This document shows, one piece after another, positions 34,001 through 41,847 of a stretch of DNA of 64,000 nt. Source of the DNA: an uncultured bacterium (GTDB taxonomy: Bacteria > Bacteroidota > Bacteroidia > Bacteroidales > Bacteroidaceae); the NCBI GenBank assembly GCA_905215345.1, contig CAJMPR010000008.1:62001-126000 (forward strand), given 5' to 3'. The translations under genes and the position numbers were made by a program. Numbering within the stretch: position 1 is the stretch's first letter; the number at the start of each line of letters is the position of its first letter. The notes beneath the pieces were generated by a model, which was not told the DNA's origin, did no database searches, and saw nothing but the letters and a program-made list of their open reading frames with translations.

Positions 34001-34298
34001 GTTCGCCACCATCTTTTGATACAATATAAATATCCAGGCTTCCCATACGGTCGGAAGCAAAAGCAATCTGCTTTCCATCAGGGCTCCACAGAGGCGTGGT
34101 ATCATAAGCCGGATTGGTGGTAATCTGTACAGCACGTCCACCATTGACTGGTACTGTATAAATATCTCCCTTATAAGTAAAAGCAATGATAGTTCCATCC
34201 GGAGAAATAGCACAATGACGCATCCACAACGGAGAGTCTTGCGCAAAAGAAGCGCCCGCCAAACAAAGGGCGGCAATGGTTATCAGTATTTTTTTCAT
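31029..34298 (-). CDS. Tricorn-like S41 family protease
   Basis: 1089 residues. Signal peptide 1-19 (ends GASFAQ). Residues about 20-560 are a PD40/TolB-like beta-propeller region with repeated units such as PLWSPDGKQIAFASDRMGS, VWAPDGKSFYYLSEENGT and QWSPDSKWILSDFIG. A Lys/Glu-rich insert (about 575-615) separates it from a second propeller-like part, then a core domain, a PDZ-like region (near 860) and a C-terminal S41 peptidase domain. The likely nucleophile is Ser993 in NYSNAHGTPF, in the position expected for tricorn-type enzymes; RHNGGGWLHDDV is also typical. It probably degrades peptides in the periplasm. Not in an operon. Confidence 0.9.
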   Translation of the reverse strand: MKKILITIAALCLAGASFAQDSPLWMRHCAISPDGTIIAFTYKGDIYTVPVNGGRAVQITTNPAYDTTPLWSPDGKQIAFASDRMGSLDIYIVSKDGGEPRRLTTHSGSETPVAFSDAGHILFSADVMPSAETVLFPSNGQFRQMYQVSVEGGRPVLYSSMPMECISINKEGVMLYQDKKGYEDYWRKHQVSPIARDIWMYTPGKTPAYQQQTTFGGEDREPVWAPDGKSFYYLSEENGTFNVYQRTPGASTATQITHHTKQPVRFLSVAADGRLCYGLDGEIYTLALGGQPQKVNVSIVSDRSDKDIIRQIKNSGATELALSPNGKEVAFILRGDVYVTSVDYKTTKQITNTPCQERDVNFAPDGRSLVYASERNGLWQLYTSTITRKDEKQFTYATELQEERLTNSESTSFQPQYSPDGKEVAFLENRAAIRVINLKTKAVRTVMDAKYQYSYEDGDQWFQWSPDSKWILSDFIGIGGWNNKDVVLLNADGKGEMVNLTESGYTDVNAKWVLGGKAMIWTSDRAGYRSHGSWGSEDDTYIMFFDAEAYERFLMNKEETALLEEAEKKAKEDKEKVEKKKEDKKDAKNKDAKEDEAEKDKKVEPLKFDLANRFDRIVRLTVNSSHLTDAVLTPKGDALYYLSTFEDGCDLWKHDLKENTTKVLLKDVGEGALQPDKEGKNIFLCSSEGMKKIEVEGSKVTPIEFEAFFDYRPYGEREYIFDHVWQQVDDKFYVEDLQGTDWNGYKATYKRFLPYINNNYDFTEMLSEMLGELNASHTGARYYAAGATLPTATLGVFYDETYTGDGLKIKEIIAQSPLTKKKTDVIPGCVIEKIDGVAVKAGVDYFPLLEGKANRKVILSVYNPATKKRFEETIKPITIAEQSELLYKRWVENCRKKVEELSGGRIGYVHIKGMDSPSFRKMYSELLGRNRNKEAVVVDVRHNGGGWLHDDVVTLLSGKEYERFVPRGQYIGSDPFNKWLKPSCMLVCEDNYSNAHGTPFVYKTLGVGKLVGTPIAGTMTAVWWERQIDPSIVFGIPQVGCMDMQGNYLENHTLQPDILVFNTPEDALKGDDTQLKAAVDCLLKQLPKK

Positions 34299-34494
34299 AA
34301 CGATTAATTTAGCAATTTATTTAACAATAGTCGGTCCTTGCAAACACACTCGTATACTCAATCTATTTCAGTTGCATACTGAGATAGGCAGTCTTTTCAG
34401 TGCTGATTATCAAATAGTTGCAAACCCCGCAATTAACATATATAAATCAGGACAAATCAGAACTGTTTCCCGTACTATTATCATGTGTTATAAC

Positions 34495-34536
34495 AAAAAA
34501 GCCCCACGGCTTTTCCTATCGAAAAGACCGTGAGGC
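34495..34536 (-). terminator. Intrinsic terminator of the mdh gene
   Basis: Read leftward, GCCTCACGG (plus 34528-34536) pairs with CCGTGGGGC (plus 34501-34509) with one wobble; an inner CTTTTC/GAAAAG extends the stem. Six U follow (plus 34495-34500). It is about 30 bases past the mdh stop. Confidence 0.85.
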
Positions 34537-34565
34537 TTACTTATTTTTTTTAAGTTAACCCTCAA

Positions 34566-35507
34566 TTAGAGAGCACCTACCTCTTTCAAAGCAGCGTTGG
34601 TACCATGAACAGCTTTAGCACTTGCAGCGAATTTTTCTTTTTCACCAGCATTCAGTTCCAGTTCAACGATCTTCTCGATACCGTTCTTACCAAGGATTAC
34701 AGGTACACCGATACAAAGGTCTTTTTCACCATATTCACCTTCCAAAAGAACTGAACAAGGAATCATCTTCTTCTGGTTGTGGATGATAGATTCTACTACG
34801 TAAGATGCAGCAGCACCCGGAGCGTACCATGCAGAAGTACCGAGCAACTTAGTAAGAGTAGCACCACCTACCATCGTAGAAGCAACTACTTCGTTCAACT
34901 TTTCTTCGCTCAACAGGGTGCTTACAGGTACACCTTTATAAGTAGCCAGACGAGCCAAAGGAATCATGGTAGTATCACCGTGACCACCGATAACCATACC
35001 CTCTACTTCGTTGGCGTTGCAACCCAAAGCCTGAGACAAGAAATATTTGAAACGTGAGCTATCCAAAGCACCACCCATACCGATAACACGGTTCTTGGGC
35101 AAGCCTAAAGATTTCAATGCAAGGTAAGTCATTGTATCCATCGGGTTGGAAACAACTACCAAGATAGCATTCGGAGAATATTTCAGGATGTTTTCTGCAA
35201 CCGACTTAACGATACCGGCATTTACACCGATCAACTCTTCACGAGTCATACCCGGCTTACGAGGAATACCTGAAGTGATTACAACAACATCAGAATTAGC
35301 AGTTTTCTCATAATCGTTGGTACAACCGATCAAGGTTGTATCAAAACCCAACAACTGAGCAGTCTGCATCATATCCATTGCTTTACCTTCTGAAACGCCT
35401 TCTTTTACATCCAGCATTACTACTTCGTCAGCCACTTCATTAAAAGCTAATACATTAGCGCATGTAGCACCTACGTTACCTGCACCCACTACGGTTACTT
35501 TTGACAT
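34566..35507 (-). CDS. mdh: Malate dehydrogenase
   Basis: 313 residues, LDH-like type. Interconverts malate and oxaloacetate with NAD. The Rossmann motif is GAGNVG at 8-13; Asp33 in MLDVKEG indicates NAD rather than NADP. Substrate arginines R83 and R89 (IPRKPGMTRE) and R152, with D149 and catalytic His176 (IGGHGDT), identify malate rather than lactate dehydrogenase. Monocistronic: it has its own -7 box and a strong terminator. Confidence 0.97.
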   Translation of the reverse strand: MSKVTVVGAGNVGATCANVLAFNEVADEVVMLDVKEGVSEGKAMDMMQTAQLLGFDTTLIGCTNDYEKTANSDVVVITSGIPRKPGMTREELIGVNAGIVKSVAENILKYSPNAILVVVSNPMDTMTYLALKSLGLPKNRVIGMGGALDSSRFKYFLSQALGCNANEVEGMVIGGHGDTTMIPLARLATYKGVPVSTLLSEEKLNEVVASTMVGGATLTKLLGTSAWYAPGAAASYVVESIIHNQKKMIPCSVLLEGEYGEKDLCIGVPVILGKNGIEKIVELELNAGEKEKFAASAKAVHGTNAALKEVGAL

Positions 35508-35554
35508 AATTCCTAAAGTTTTTTTGTTTAAATAAGTGTTCTTTTAAGTTGGTA

Positions 35555-35562
35555 CAAAAGTA
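35555..35562 (-). promoter_or_regulatory. Putative mdh promoter -7 box
   Basis: On the minus strand TACTTTTG matches TAnnTTTG, about 48 bases before the mdh start. No clear -33 element. Confidence 0.5.
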
Positions 35563-35623
35563 CAACGACATTCCTTATTAAAGAAATATTTCCATAATAA
35601 TTTTAGTTAAATGAACATTTAGT

Positions 35624-35725
35624 TAGTGATTAGTGATTAGTGATTAGTGATTAATGATTATTTTTGCAGCCGATAATGAATATTAATTGTAGTATCGATC
35701 ATTAATTACTAAATCATTAATCACT
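35624..35725. repeat. Palindromic intergenic element I
   Basis: The left arm 35624-35660 contains four near-perfect tandem copies of AGTGATT plus a variant; the right arm 35699-35725 has the inverse (ATTAATCACT type) units. The ~38-base middle lacks the two conserved boxes. It lies between the divergent mdh and coiled-coil genes, within what should be the promoter region of the latter. Confidence 0.75.
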
Positions 35726-35736
35726 CTTTTTAGAAT

Positions 35737-36615
35737 ATGGCTAATAAAAAAAATACGCTTCTGATTGTTGTCGGAAGTATCTTAGTACTATTATTAATAG
35801 GTGTAACGGTTTTATTAATTTCAGAGAAGAAAACCAACAGCGAGTTGGTACAAGAGTTTGATCTGGAAAAAGAAGACCTGGAGAATCAATACACCGACTT
35901 CGCCAAACAGTATGATGAGTTGAAGCTAACCGTCTCCAACGACTCACTCTCCGTACTTTTAGAACAAGAGCAATTGAAAACCCAGCGTTTATTGGAAGAA
36001 CTTCGTACTGTCAAGAGCAGCAACGCCACCGAGATACGCCGTTTGAAGAACGAGCTGGCTACTTTACGTAAAGTAATGATAGGCTACATCAATCAGATTG
36101 ACTCTCTGAGCAAATTGAACGCCCACCAAAAAGAGGTGATAGCCGATGTCACACGGAAATACAATGACGCCTCCCGCCAGATTACTAATCTGTCCGAGGA
36201 GAAAAACACATTAAACAAAAAGGTATCACTTGCTGCCCAATTGGATGCAACCAACATCAACATACAGCCTACCAACAAGCGGGGCAAAGCAGCTAAAAAA
36301 GTGAAAGACGTGGTGAAGTTTAAAATCAATTTCACAATCGTCAAGAACATTACCGCAGAAAATGGTGAACGTACCCTTTATATACGCATCACTAAACCCG
36401 ATAATGATGTACTCACCAAAAGTTCTTCCAATACATTCCCTTATGAAAATCGCAATTTGGTATACTCCATTAAGAAGTATATCGAATATAATGGCGAAGA
36501 ACAAAATGTAACAGTTTATTGGGATGTCGAAGAATATCTTTACGCAGGATCATATCGTGTAGATATATTCTCAGATGGCACACTGATAGGTTCACAATCA
36601 TTCAATCTGGATTAA
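35737..36615 (+). CDS. Membrane-anchored coiled-coil protein, unknown function
   Basis: 292 residues, family not recognised. One N-terminal transmembrane helix (TLLIVVGSILVLLLIGVTVL, about 7-28), then a coiled coil of about 130 residues (SELVQEFDLEKEDLENQY, LLEELRTVKSSNATEIRRLK, RQITNLSEEKNTLNKKVSLA), a short basic linker (NKRGKAAKKVKDVVK) and a C-terminal beta-rich domain (about 195-292) with ERTLYIRITKPDNDVL and AGSYRVDIFSDGTLIGS. The topology suggests a periplasmic protein tethered to the inner membrane. It stands alone between element I and a 21-bp inverted repeat. Confidence 0.75.
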   Translation: MANKKNTLLIVVGSILVLLLIGVTVLLISEKKTNSELVQEFDLEKEDLENQYTDFAKQYDELKLTVSNDSLSVLLEQEQLKTQRLLEELRTVKSSNATEIRRLKNELATLRKVMIGYINQIDSLSKLNAHQKEVIADVTRKYNDASRQITNLSEEKNTLNKKVSLAAQLDATNINIQPTNKRGKAAKKVKDVVKFKINFTIVKNITAENGERTLYIRITKPDNDVLTKSSSNTFPYENRNLVYSIKKYIEYNGEEQNVTVYWDVEEYLYAGSYRVDIFSDGTLIGSQSFNLD

Positions 36616-36628
36616 GTTTACTACAAAC

Positions 36629-36678
36629 TATACTGATTTACACCGATTAAAAAAGAATAATCGGTGTAAATCAGTATA
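36629..36678 (+). terminator. 21-bp perfect inverted repeat
   Basis: 36629-36649 is the exact reverse complement of 36658-36678, with an 8-base A-rich loop (AAAAAAGA). It starts 13 bases past the stop of the coiled-coil gene. There is no T run directly after it, so it may be a transcript-end stabiliser rather than a classic intrinsic terminator. Confidence 0.6.
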
Positions 36679-36714
36679 ATCTGTGACGTAAAAATTAAAA
36701 AAAGCAAAAATTAT

Positions 36715-36745
36715 TTTGCGATATCATTGAAACCCTATACATTTG
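36715..36745 (+). promoter_or_regulatory. Promoter of the tolC-hlyD-permease operon
   Basis: TTTG at 36715-36718 and TACATTTG at 36738-36745 are separated by 19 bases, a full Bacteroidota promoter. Initiation near 36751 leaves about 65 bases before the tolC start. Confidence 0.75.
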
Positions 36746-36816
36746 CATCGTTGCTTATGCAATTATTGTTGCTTTAAAAAGCGAGAGTTCCATTACTATT
36801 ATAATGTATAGACACA

Positions 36817-38283
36817 ATGAAAAAGTTCTTCTGTTTCATCTGGTTGACTTGCCTGACGCTCCCGATGGTTGCGCAGAGTGTATTAAGCTTGGATAGTTGC
36901 CGTGCATTAGCAATTGCCAACAACAAAGAACTACTGATCAGCCAGGAAAAGATCAATGCTGCACACTATCAAAAGAAAGCGGCATTTACTAACTATCTTC
37001 CTGATATTTCGGCAACGGGAGGTTATATGCGCAGCCAAAAAGAAATATCTCTTTTGAACGATGCGCAAAAAGGTGCATTATCCGGATTAGGAACAAATCT
37101 CAGTACCCCATTACAAGGAGCTTTCCAAACCATCGCACAGTTACATCCTGAAATAGCCGGTCAATTGCCTGCATTGGGACAAAGTTTGGTTGGTGCTCTC
37201 AACGGGGCAGGAAGTGCATTAGTCGATGCTTTCCGCACCGATACCCGAAACATGTATGCGGGAGCATTAACCCTTACACAGCCTTTATACATGGGTGGGA
37301 AAATACGGGCTTACAATAAAATCACCAAATATGCCGAAGAGCTTGCACACCAGCAACACAACACCGGTATGCAGGAAGTTATTCTAAGTACCGATCAGGC
37401 ATATTGGCAGGTAGTATCACTCGGCCATAAAAAGAAGTTGGCAGAAGGTTATCTCGAATTGTTACAGAAGCTGGACAGCGATGTAGACAAAATGATTGCC
37501 GAAGGAGTGGCGACCAAAGCAGACGGGCTTTCCGTCAAGGTAAAGGTGAATGAAGCCGAAATGACCTTGACTAAAGTAAACGATGGTCTGAGCCTTTCCA
37601 AAATGTTATTATGTCAATTATGCGGTCTTGACCTCAGCACTCCTGTTACGCTGAAAGACGAACAAGAAAATGATTTGTCTCCTGTTCCTATAGCCGATAA
37701 CGCCATTGACATAAATAATGTATACGCCGCCCGTCCGGAAGTAAACAGCCTTGAACTCGCTACACAGATTTACAAGCAGAAAGTAAATGTAACCCGTGCT
37801 GAATTTCTTCCCTCATTGGCCCTTATAGGCAGTTATGCAGCAACCAATCCTTCGGTTTTCAATGGTTTCGAGAACAAGTTCAAAGGGATGTGGAATGTAG
37901 GAGTAATGGTTTCCGTACCTATTTGGCATTGGGGAGAAGGCATATATAAAGTAAAAGCAGCCAAATCCGAAGCCCGGATAGCTCAATATCAGCTCGACGA
38001 TGCCAAAGAAAAGATCGAGCTACAAGTGAGCCAATCGACATTCAAGGTTAATGAAGCTGCCAAAAAGCTGATTATGGCAGAAAAGAATTTGGAAAAAGCC
38101 GATGAAAACCTGCGTTATGCCACGCTTGGATTTGAAGAAGGAGTGATCCCCGCAAGCAATGTACTCGAAGCACATACTGCCTGGCTTTCAGCCCAATCAG
38201 AAAAGATAGATGCGCAAATAGATGTAAAGTTGACAGAAATTTATCTGAAGAAAGCAACAGGGCAATTGACAATTAATAATTGA
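36817..38283 (+). CDS. TolC family outer membrane efflux protein
   Basis: 488 residues. Signal peptide (about 1-19, PMVAQ). Two outer-membrane-efflux repeats: the first begins LSLDSCRALAIANNKELLIS, and the second runs from about residue 290 (AARPEVNSLELATQIYKQK). A low-complexity insert (about 75-145) rich in Gly/Ala/Leu lies in the first half. It forms the outer-membrane channel for the adjacent HlyD-type adaptor and ABC permeases. The last codons (LTINN) and the stop are within an AATTGACAATTAATAATTG repeat, so the C-terminus appears to have been altered by repeat sequence. Confidence 0.92.
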   Translation: MKKFFCFIWLTCLTLPMVAQSVLSLDSCRALAIANNKELLISQEKINAAHYQKKAAFTNYLPDISATGGYMRSQKEISLLNDAQKGALSGLGTNLSTPLQGAFQTIAQLHPEIAGQLPALGQSLVGALNGAGSALVDAFRTDTRNMYAGALTLTQPLYMGGKIRAYNKITKYAEELAHQQHNTGMQEVILSTDQAYWQVVSLGHKKKLAEGYLELLQKLDSDVDKMIAEGVATKADGLSVKVKVNEAEMTLTKVNDGLSLSKMLLCQLCGLDLSTPVTLKDEQENDLSPVPIADNAIDINNVYAARPEVNSLELATQIYKQKVNVTRAEFLPSLALIGSYAATNPSVFNGFENKFKGMWNVGVMVSVPIWHWGEGIYKVKAAKSEARIAQYQLDDAKEKIELQVSQSTFKVNEAAKKLIMAEKNLEKADENLRYATLGFEEGVIPASNVLEAHTAWLSAQSEKIDAQIDVKLTEIYLKKATGQLTINN

Positions 38284-38328
38284 CAGTTGACATTTTATAA
38301 ATTATAAATCTGAAATTCAAAATCATCA
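38270..38328. repeat. Degenerate element K (tolC-hlyD spacer)
   Basis: It begins with TTGACAATTAATAATTGACA-type units and continues with AT-rich heptamer-like sequence resembling the right arm of element G. No core and no good opposing arm, so probably a decayed or partial copy. Contains the tolC stop codon. Confidence 0.5.
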
Positions 38329-38330
38329 AT

Positions 38331-39317
38331 ATGGATACAAAGTCACAAAACAGTAACATGCTGCTGGCATTCCTTACTCTGACGGGAGTAATTGCCATCG
38401 TTGCTTTGGTAGGTTTCTTTATGTTACGTAAAGGACCGGAAATTATACAAGGACAAGCGGAAGTAACAGAATACCGCGTATCGAGCAAGGTGCCGGGACG
38501 TATTCTGGAATTCCGGGTAAAAGAAGGACAAAGCGTACAAGCCGGAGATACATTAGCTATTCTGGAGGCTCCGGACGTACAAGCCAAGTTGGAACAGGCA
38601 CGTGCCGCTGAAGCTGCCGCCCAAGCCCAGAATGAGAAAGCCTTGAAAGGTGCCCGCCGGGAACAGATTCAGGCTGCTTATGAGATGTGGCAAAAAGCAC
38701 AAGCCGGACTTGCTATTTCAGAAAAGTCATACAAACGTGTAAAGAATCTGCACGATCAGGGTGTTATGTCTGCACAAAAGCTGGATGAAGTAACCGCCCA
38801 GCGAGATGCCGCCCAAGCAACCGAGAAAGCCGCTAAAGCACAATACGATATGGCAAAGAATGGTGCGGAACGCGAAGACAAAGCCGCAGCAGCCGCTTTA
38901 GTGGAACGTGCCAAAGGAGCAGTAGCCGAAGTAGAGTCTTACATCAAAGAAACCTACCTGATAGCTCAAACTGCCGGAGAGGTATCCGAAATATTCCCCA
39001 AAGTAGGTGAATTGGTAGGAACAGGTGCTCCCATTATGAACATCGCCATACTGGAAGATATGTGGGTAACTTTCAATGTACGCGAAGACTTACTGCAAGG
39101 TTTAGGCATGGATACCGAATTTGACGCTTTCATCCCTGCACTCGACAAGAACATCCGTTTGAAAGTGTATTACATGAAAGACCTTGGCACATACGCTGCC
39201 TGGAAAGCCACCAAAACAACGGGACAGTTCGACTTAAAAACATTTGAAGTAAAAGCTTCTCCACAAGAGAAAGTGGAAGGATTGAGACCCGGAATGAGCG
39301 TGATTCTGAAAAAATAA
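38331..39317 (+). CDS. HlyD/EmrA-type periplasmic adaptor
   Basis: 328 residues. An N-terminal transmembrane helix (LLAFLTLTGVIAIVALVGFF), then a lipoyl-like half domain (RVSSKVPGRILEFRVKEGQS), a long Ala-rich coiled-coil hairpin (about 85-195), the second lipoyl half (AQTAGEVSEIFPKVGELVGT) and a beta-barrel region. Connects the inner-membrane ABC permeases to the TolC channel. It lies 47 bases after tolC and 27 before the first permease. Confidence 0.92.
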   Translation: MDTKSQNSNMLLAFLTLTGVIAIVALVGFFMLRKGPEIIQGQAEVTEYRVSSKVPGRILEFRVKEGQSVQAGDTLAILEAPDVQAKLEQARAAEAAAQAQNEKALKGARREQIQAAYEMWQKAQAGLAISEKSYKRVKNLHDQGVMSAQKLDEVTAQRDAAQATEKAAKAQYDMAKNGAEREDKAAAAALVERAKGAVAEVESYIKETYLIAQTAGEVSEIFPKVGELVGTGAPIMNIAILEDMWVTFNVREDLLQGLGMDTEFDAFIPALDKNIRLKVYYMKDLGTYAAWKATKTTGQFDLKTFEVKASPQEKVEGLRPGMSVILKK

Positions 39318-39344
39318 TTCTTCACCACAGAGGATGCAGAGAGC

Positions 39345-40523
39345 ATGGAACAAACCAATAAATATATAGCCCTTTGGAACGTGATGAAACGTGAGTGTCG
39401 TCGTCTCGTATCTCGTCCGCTATACCTGTTCTGTATGGTGATAGCCCCTTTATTCTGTTATATCTTTTTCACCACATTGATGGATTCGGGACTGCCTACC
39501 AATATGCCCATAGGAGTAGTAGATCAGGATATGACCTCCACTTCCCGCCAATTGGCACGTAATCTGGATGCATTCGAACAAACAGCCGTTGTCGCTCATT
39601 ATCCTACTATCAACGAAGCACGTACCGCCATGCAACGGGGAGAAATTTATGGTTTCTATTATATTCCCGAGGGAATGACCGCCAAGGCACAAGCCCAGCG
39701 ACAGCCCAAAGTTTCTTTCTATACCAATAATACCCTACTCATCGCCGGTTCATTGTTATACAAAGACATGAAGATGATGAGCGAGTTAGCATCAGGAGCT
39801 GCCGCACGTACCTCATTGTACGCTAAAGGCGCTACCGAAGACCAGGCAATGGCATTTCTTCAACCGATTGTCATTGACACACACCCGTTGAACAACCCCT
39901 GGCTAAACTATTCCGTATATTTGTGTAACACCTTTGCTCCCGGAGTTTTGATGTTGCTCATTTTTATGATAACCGTTTACTCCATTGGTGTCGAAATAAA
40001 ACACCGTACAGCCCGTGAATGGTTGCGTATGGGAAATAATTCCATCTGGATTTCCCTTGCCGGAAAATTACTGCCGCATACGGCTATATTCTTCCTGATG
40101 GGTATATTATATAATGTATACCTGTATGGTTTTCTACATTTCCCTTGCAACAGTGGTATCCTGCCGATGCTGTTCGCCACTCTTTGTCTGGTTTTGGCGT
40201 CACAGGGAATGGGCGTACTGATGATAGGTACACTGCCTACGTTGCGCCTGGGACTTAGTTTCGCTTCCCTGTGGGGAGTGCTTTCTTTCTCTATGTGCGG
40301 ACTGTCATTTCCCACCATGGCTATGCACCCCGTACTGCAAGCATTAGCTAATTTATTCCCGTTGCGCCACTACTTCCTTATCTATGTAGACCAGGCACTG
40401 AACGGTTATCCGATGATTTATTCATGGATGAACTACGTGGCACTGCTTATTTTTATGATGCTTCCGTTCCTGGTTGCCCACAGGTTGAAAGAAGCGTTGA
40501 TATACTATAAATATGTACCGTAA
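39345..40523 (+). CDS. ABC-2 type transporter permease (first)
   Basis: 392 residues. ABC2_membrane_3 topology: one transmembrane helix at about 25-45 (LYLFCMVIAPLFCYIFFTTL), a large periplasmic domain (about 46-185, starting GLPTNMPIGVVDQDMTSTSR) and five or six helices in the C-terminal half. This is the YhhJ/YbhS/YbhR type of drug or cell-envelope exporter. Its stop overlaps the start of the second permease as TAATG, so they are translationally coupled and probably form a heterodimer. No ATP-binding subunit is present in the operon. Confidence 0.9.
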   Translation: MEQTNKYIALWNVMKRECRRLVSRPLYLFCMVIAPLFCYIFFTTLMDSGLPTNMPIGVVDQDMTSTSRQLARNLDAFEQTAVVAHYPTINEARTAMQRGEIYGFYYIPEGMTAKAQAQRQPKVSFYTNNTLLIAGSLLYKDMKMMSELASGAAARTSLYAKGATEDQAMAFLQPIVIDTHPLNNPWLNYSVYLCNTFAPGVLMLLIFMITVYSIGVEIKHRTAREWLRMGNNSIWISLAGKLLPHTAIFFLMGILYNVYLYGFLHFPCNSGILPMLFATLCLVLASQGMGVLMIGTLPTLRLGLSFASLWGVLSFSMCGLSFPTMAMHPVLQALANLFPLRHYFLIYVDQALNGYPMIYSWMNYVALLIFMMLPFLVAHRLKEALIYYKYVP

Positions 40524-41758
40524 TGAAACAGCTGACGTTTAAACAGAAAGTTGTACAAGGCATATATGACCTGTTCTATATCTGGAAGCAGGAATTTCGC
40601 ACCACTTTCCGCGATCAAGGGGTGCTTATCTTCTTTGTGCTTGTCCCATTGGTTTATCCATTGATATATTCCTTTATTTATACCAACGAAACCATTCGTG
40701 AGGTACCTGCCGTGGTGGTGGATAATTCGCGTAGCGCATTAAGCCGGGAATATCTGCGTAAAGTGGATGCCAGCCCCGAAGTAAGTATCGTAGCATACTG
40801 TGCCGACATGGAAGAAGCTAAATTGATGCTGAAAGACCGCAAAGCATACGGCATCATTTATATACCTGTCCATTTCAGTGACGACATAGCCAAAGGCAAG
40901 CAAACACAAGTCAGTCTTTTTTGTGATATGAGCGGTCTGCTCTATTACAAATCATTGCTGAATACAAATACAAGCGTTTCTCTGGATATGAATGCGGAAA
41001 TAAAAATGGAGCGTGCCGGCAATACCACCGCCCGTCAGGATGAAATTACCGCCTATCCCATAGAATACGAAGATGTTACTCTTTTCAATCCGACAAATGG
41101 TTTTGCAGCCTTTCTGATACCTGCCGTATTGATATTAATTATACAACAAACCCTTTTATTGGGTATCGGCCTATCAGCGGGAACAGCACGGGAGCACAAC
41201 CGGTTCAAAGATTTAGTTCCTATCAACCGCCATTATAACGGTACATTACGCATTGTAATGGGGAAAGGTCTGAGTTATTTCATGGTATATTCTCTGGTAG
41301 CGGTATATATACTGTGCGTAGTTCCCCGTCTTTTTAGCCTCAACCAGATTGCCATACCCGGCGTACTGACTCTTTTTGCCCTGCCTTATCTGGCAGCCTG
41401 CATCTTCTTTGCAATGACGGCTTCTATCGCCATCCGCAACCGGGAAACCTGTATGCTGTTGTTTGTGTTTACTTCCGTACCGCTATTGTTCCTCTCGGGA
41501 ATTTCCTGGCCAGGTGCTGCCATGCCTGCATTCTGGAGATACTTCTCTTATCTCTTCCCCTCTACATTCGGCATCAACGGCTATGTACGTATCAACAGTA
41601 TGGGAGCTACGCTCAATGAAGTATCTTTTGAATATCAAGCCCTGTGGTTACAGACAGGCATCTACTTCATCACCACCTGCCTTGTATACCGCTGGCAGAT
41701 TTTACGGAGCAGGAAACATGTGATTGAGGAATATAAAAAAGTGATGAGTTATAAGTGA
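40523..41758 (+). CDS. ABC-2 type transporter permease (second)
   Basis: 411 residues with the same topology as the preceding permease: helix at about 30-50 (GVLIFFVLVPLVYPLIYSFI), periplasmic domain starting EVPAVVVDNSRSALSREYLR, then C-terminal helices including FLIPAVLILIIQQTLLLGIG and LFVFTSVPLLFLSGISWPGA. The pair probably exports a hydrophobic or envelope substrate through HlyD and TolC. The final residues (VMSYK) and stop are encoded by a GTGATGAGTTATAAGTGATG repeat, the left arm of element L. Last gene of the operon. Confidence 0.9.
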   Translation: MKQLTFKQKVVQGIYDLFYIWKQEFRTTFRDQGVLIFFVLVPLVYPLIYSFIYTNETIREVPAVVVDNSRSALSREYLRKVDASPEVSIVAYCADMEEAKLMLKDRKAYGIIYIPVHFSDDIAKGKQTQVSLFCDMSGLLYYKSLLNTNTSVSLDMNAEIKMERAGNTTARQDEITAYPIEYEDVTLFNPTNGFAAFLIPAVLILIIQQTLLLGIGLSAGTAREHNRFKDLVPINRHYNGTLRIVMGKGLSYFMVYSLVAVYILCVVPRLFSLNQIAIPGVLTLFALPYLAACIFFAMTASIAIRNRETCMLLFVFTSVPLLFLSGISWPGAAMPAFWRYFSYLFPSTFGINGYVRINSMGATLNEVSFEYQALWLQTGIYFITTCLVYRWQILRSRKHVIEEYKKVMSYK

Positions 41759-41847
41759 TGAGTTATTTGCTTGTAATAGGTTGCACTATATTCCGAAAGG
41801 AGAAACACAAATAAATAACTCATCACTCATAACTTATAACTCATCAC
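41741..41847. repeat. Palindromic intergenic element L with conserved core
   Basis: The left arm 41741-41769 and right arm 41809-41847 are inverted arrays of GTGATGA/GTTATAA 7-base units. The core 41770-41808 contains CCGAAAGG (41793-41800), also present in element F on its minus strand, preceded in both by a related AATAG...TTG...TAT stretch. It lies between two convergent genes and provides the last codons and stop of both (second permease and PL13). Confidence 0.85.
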
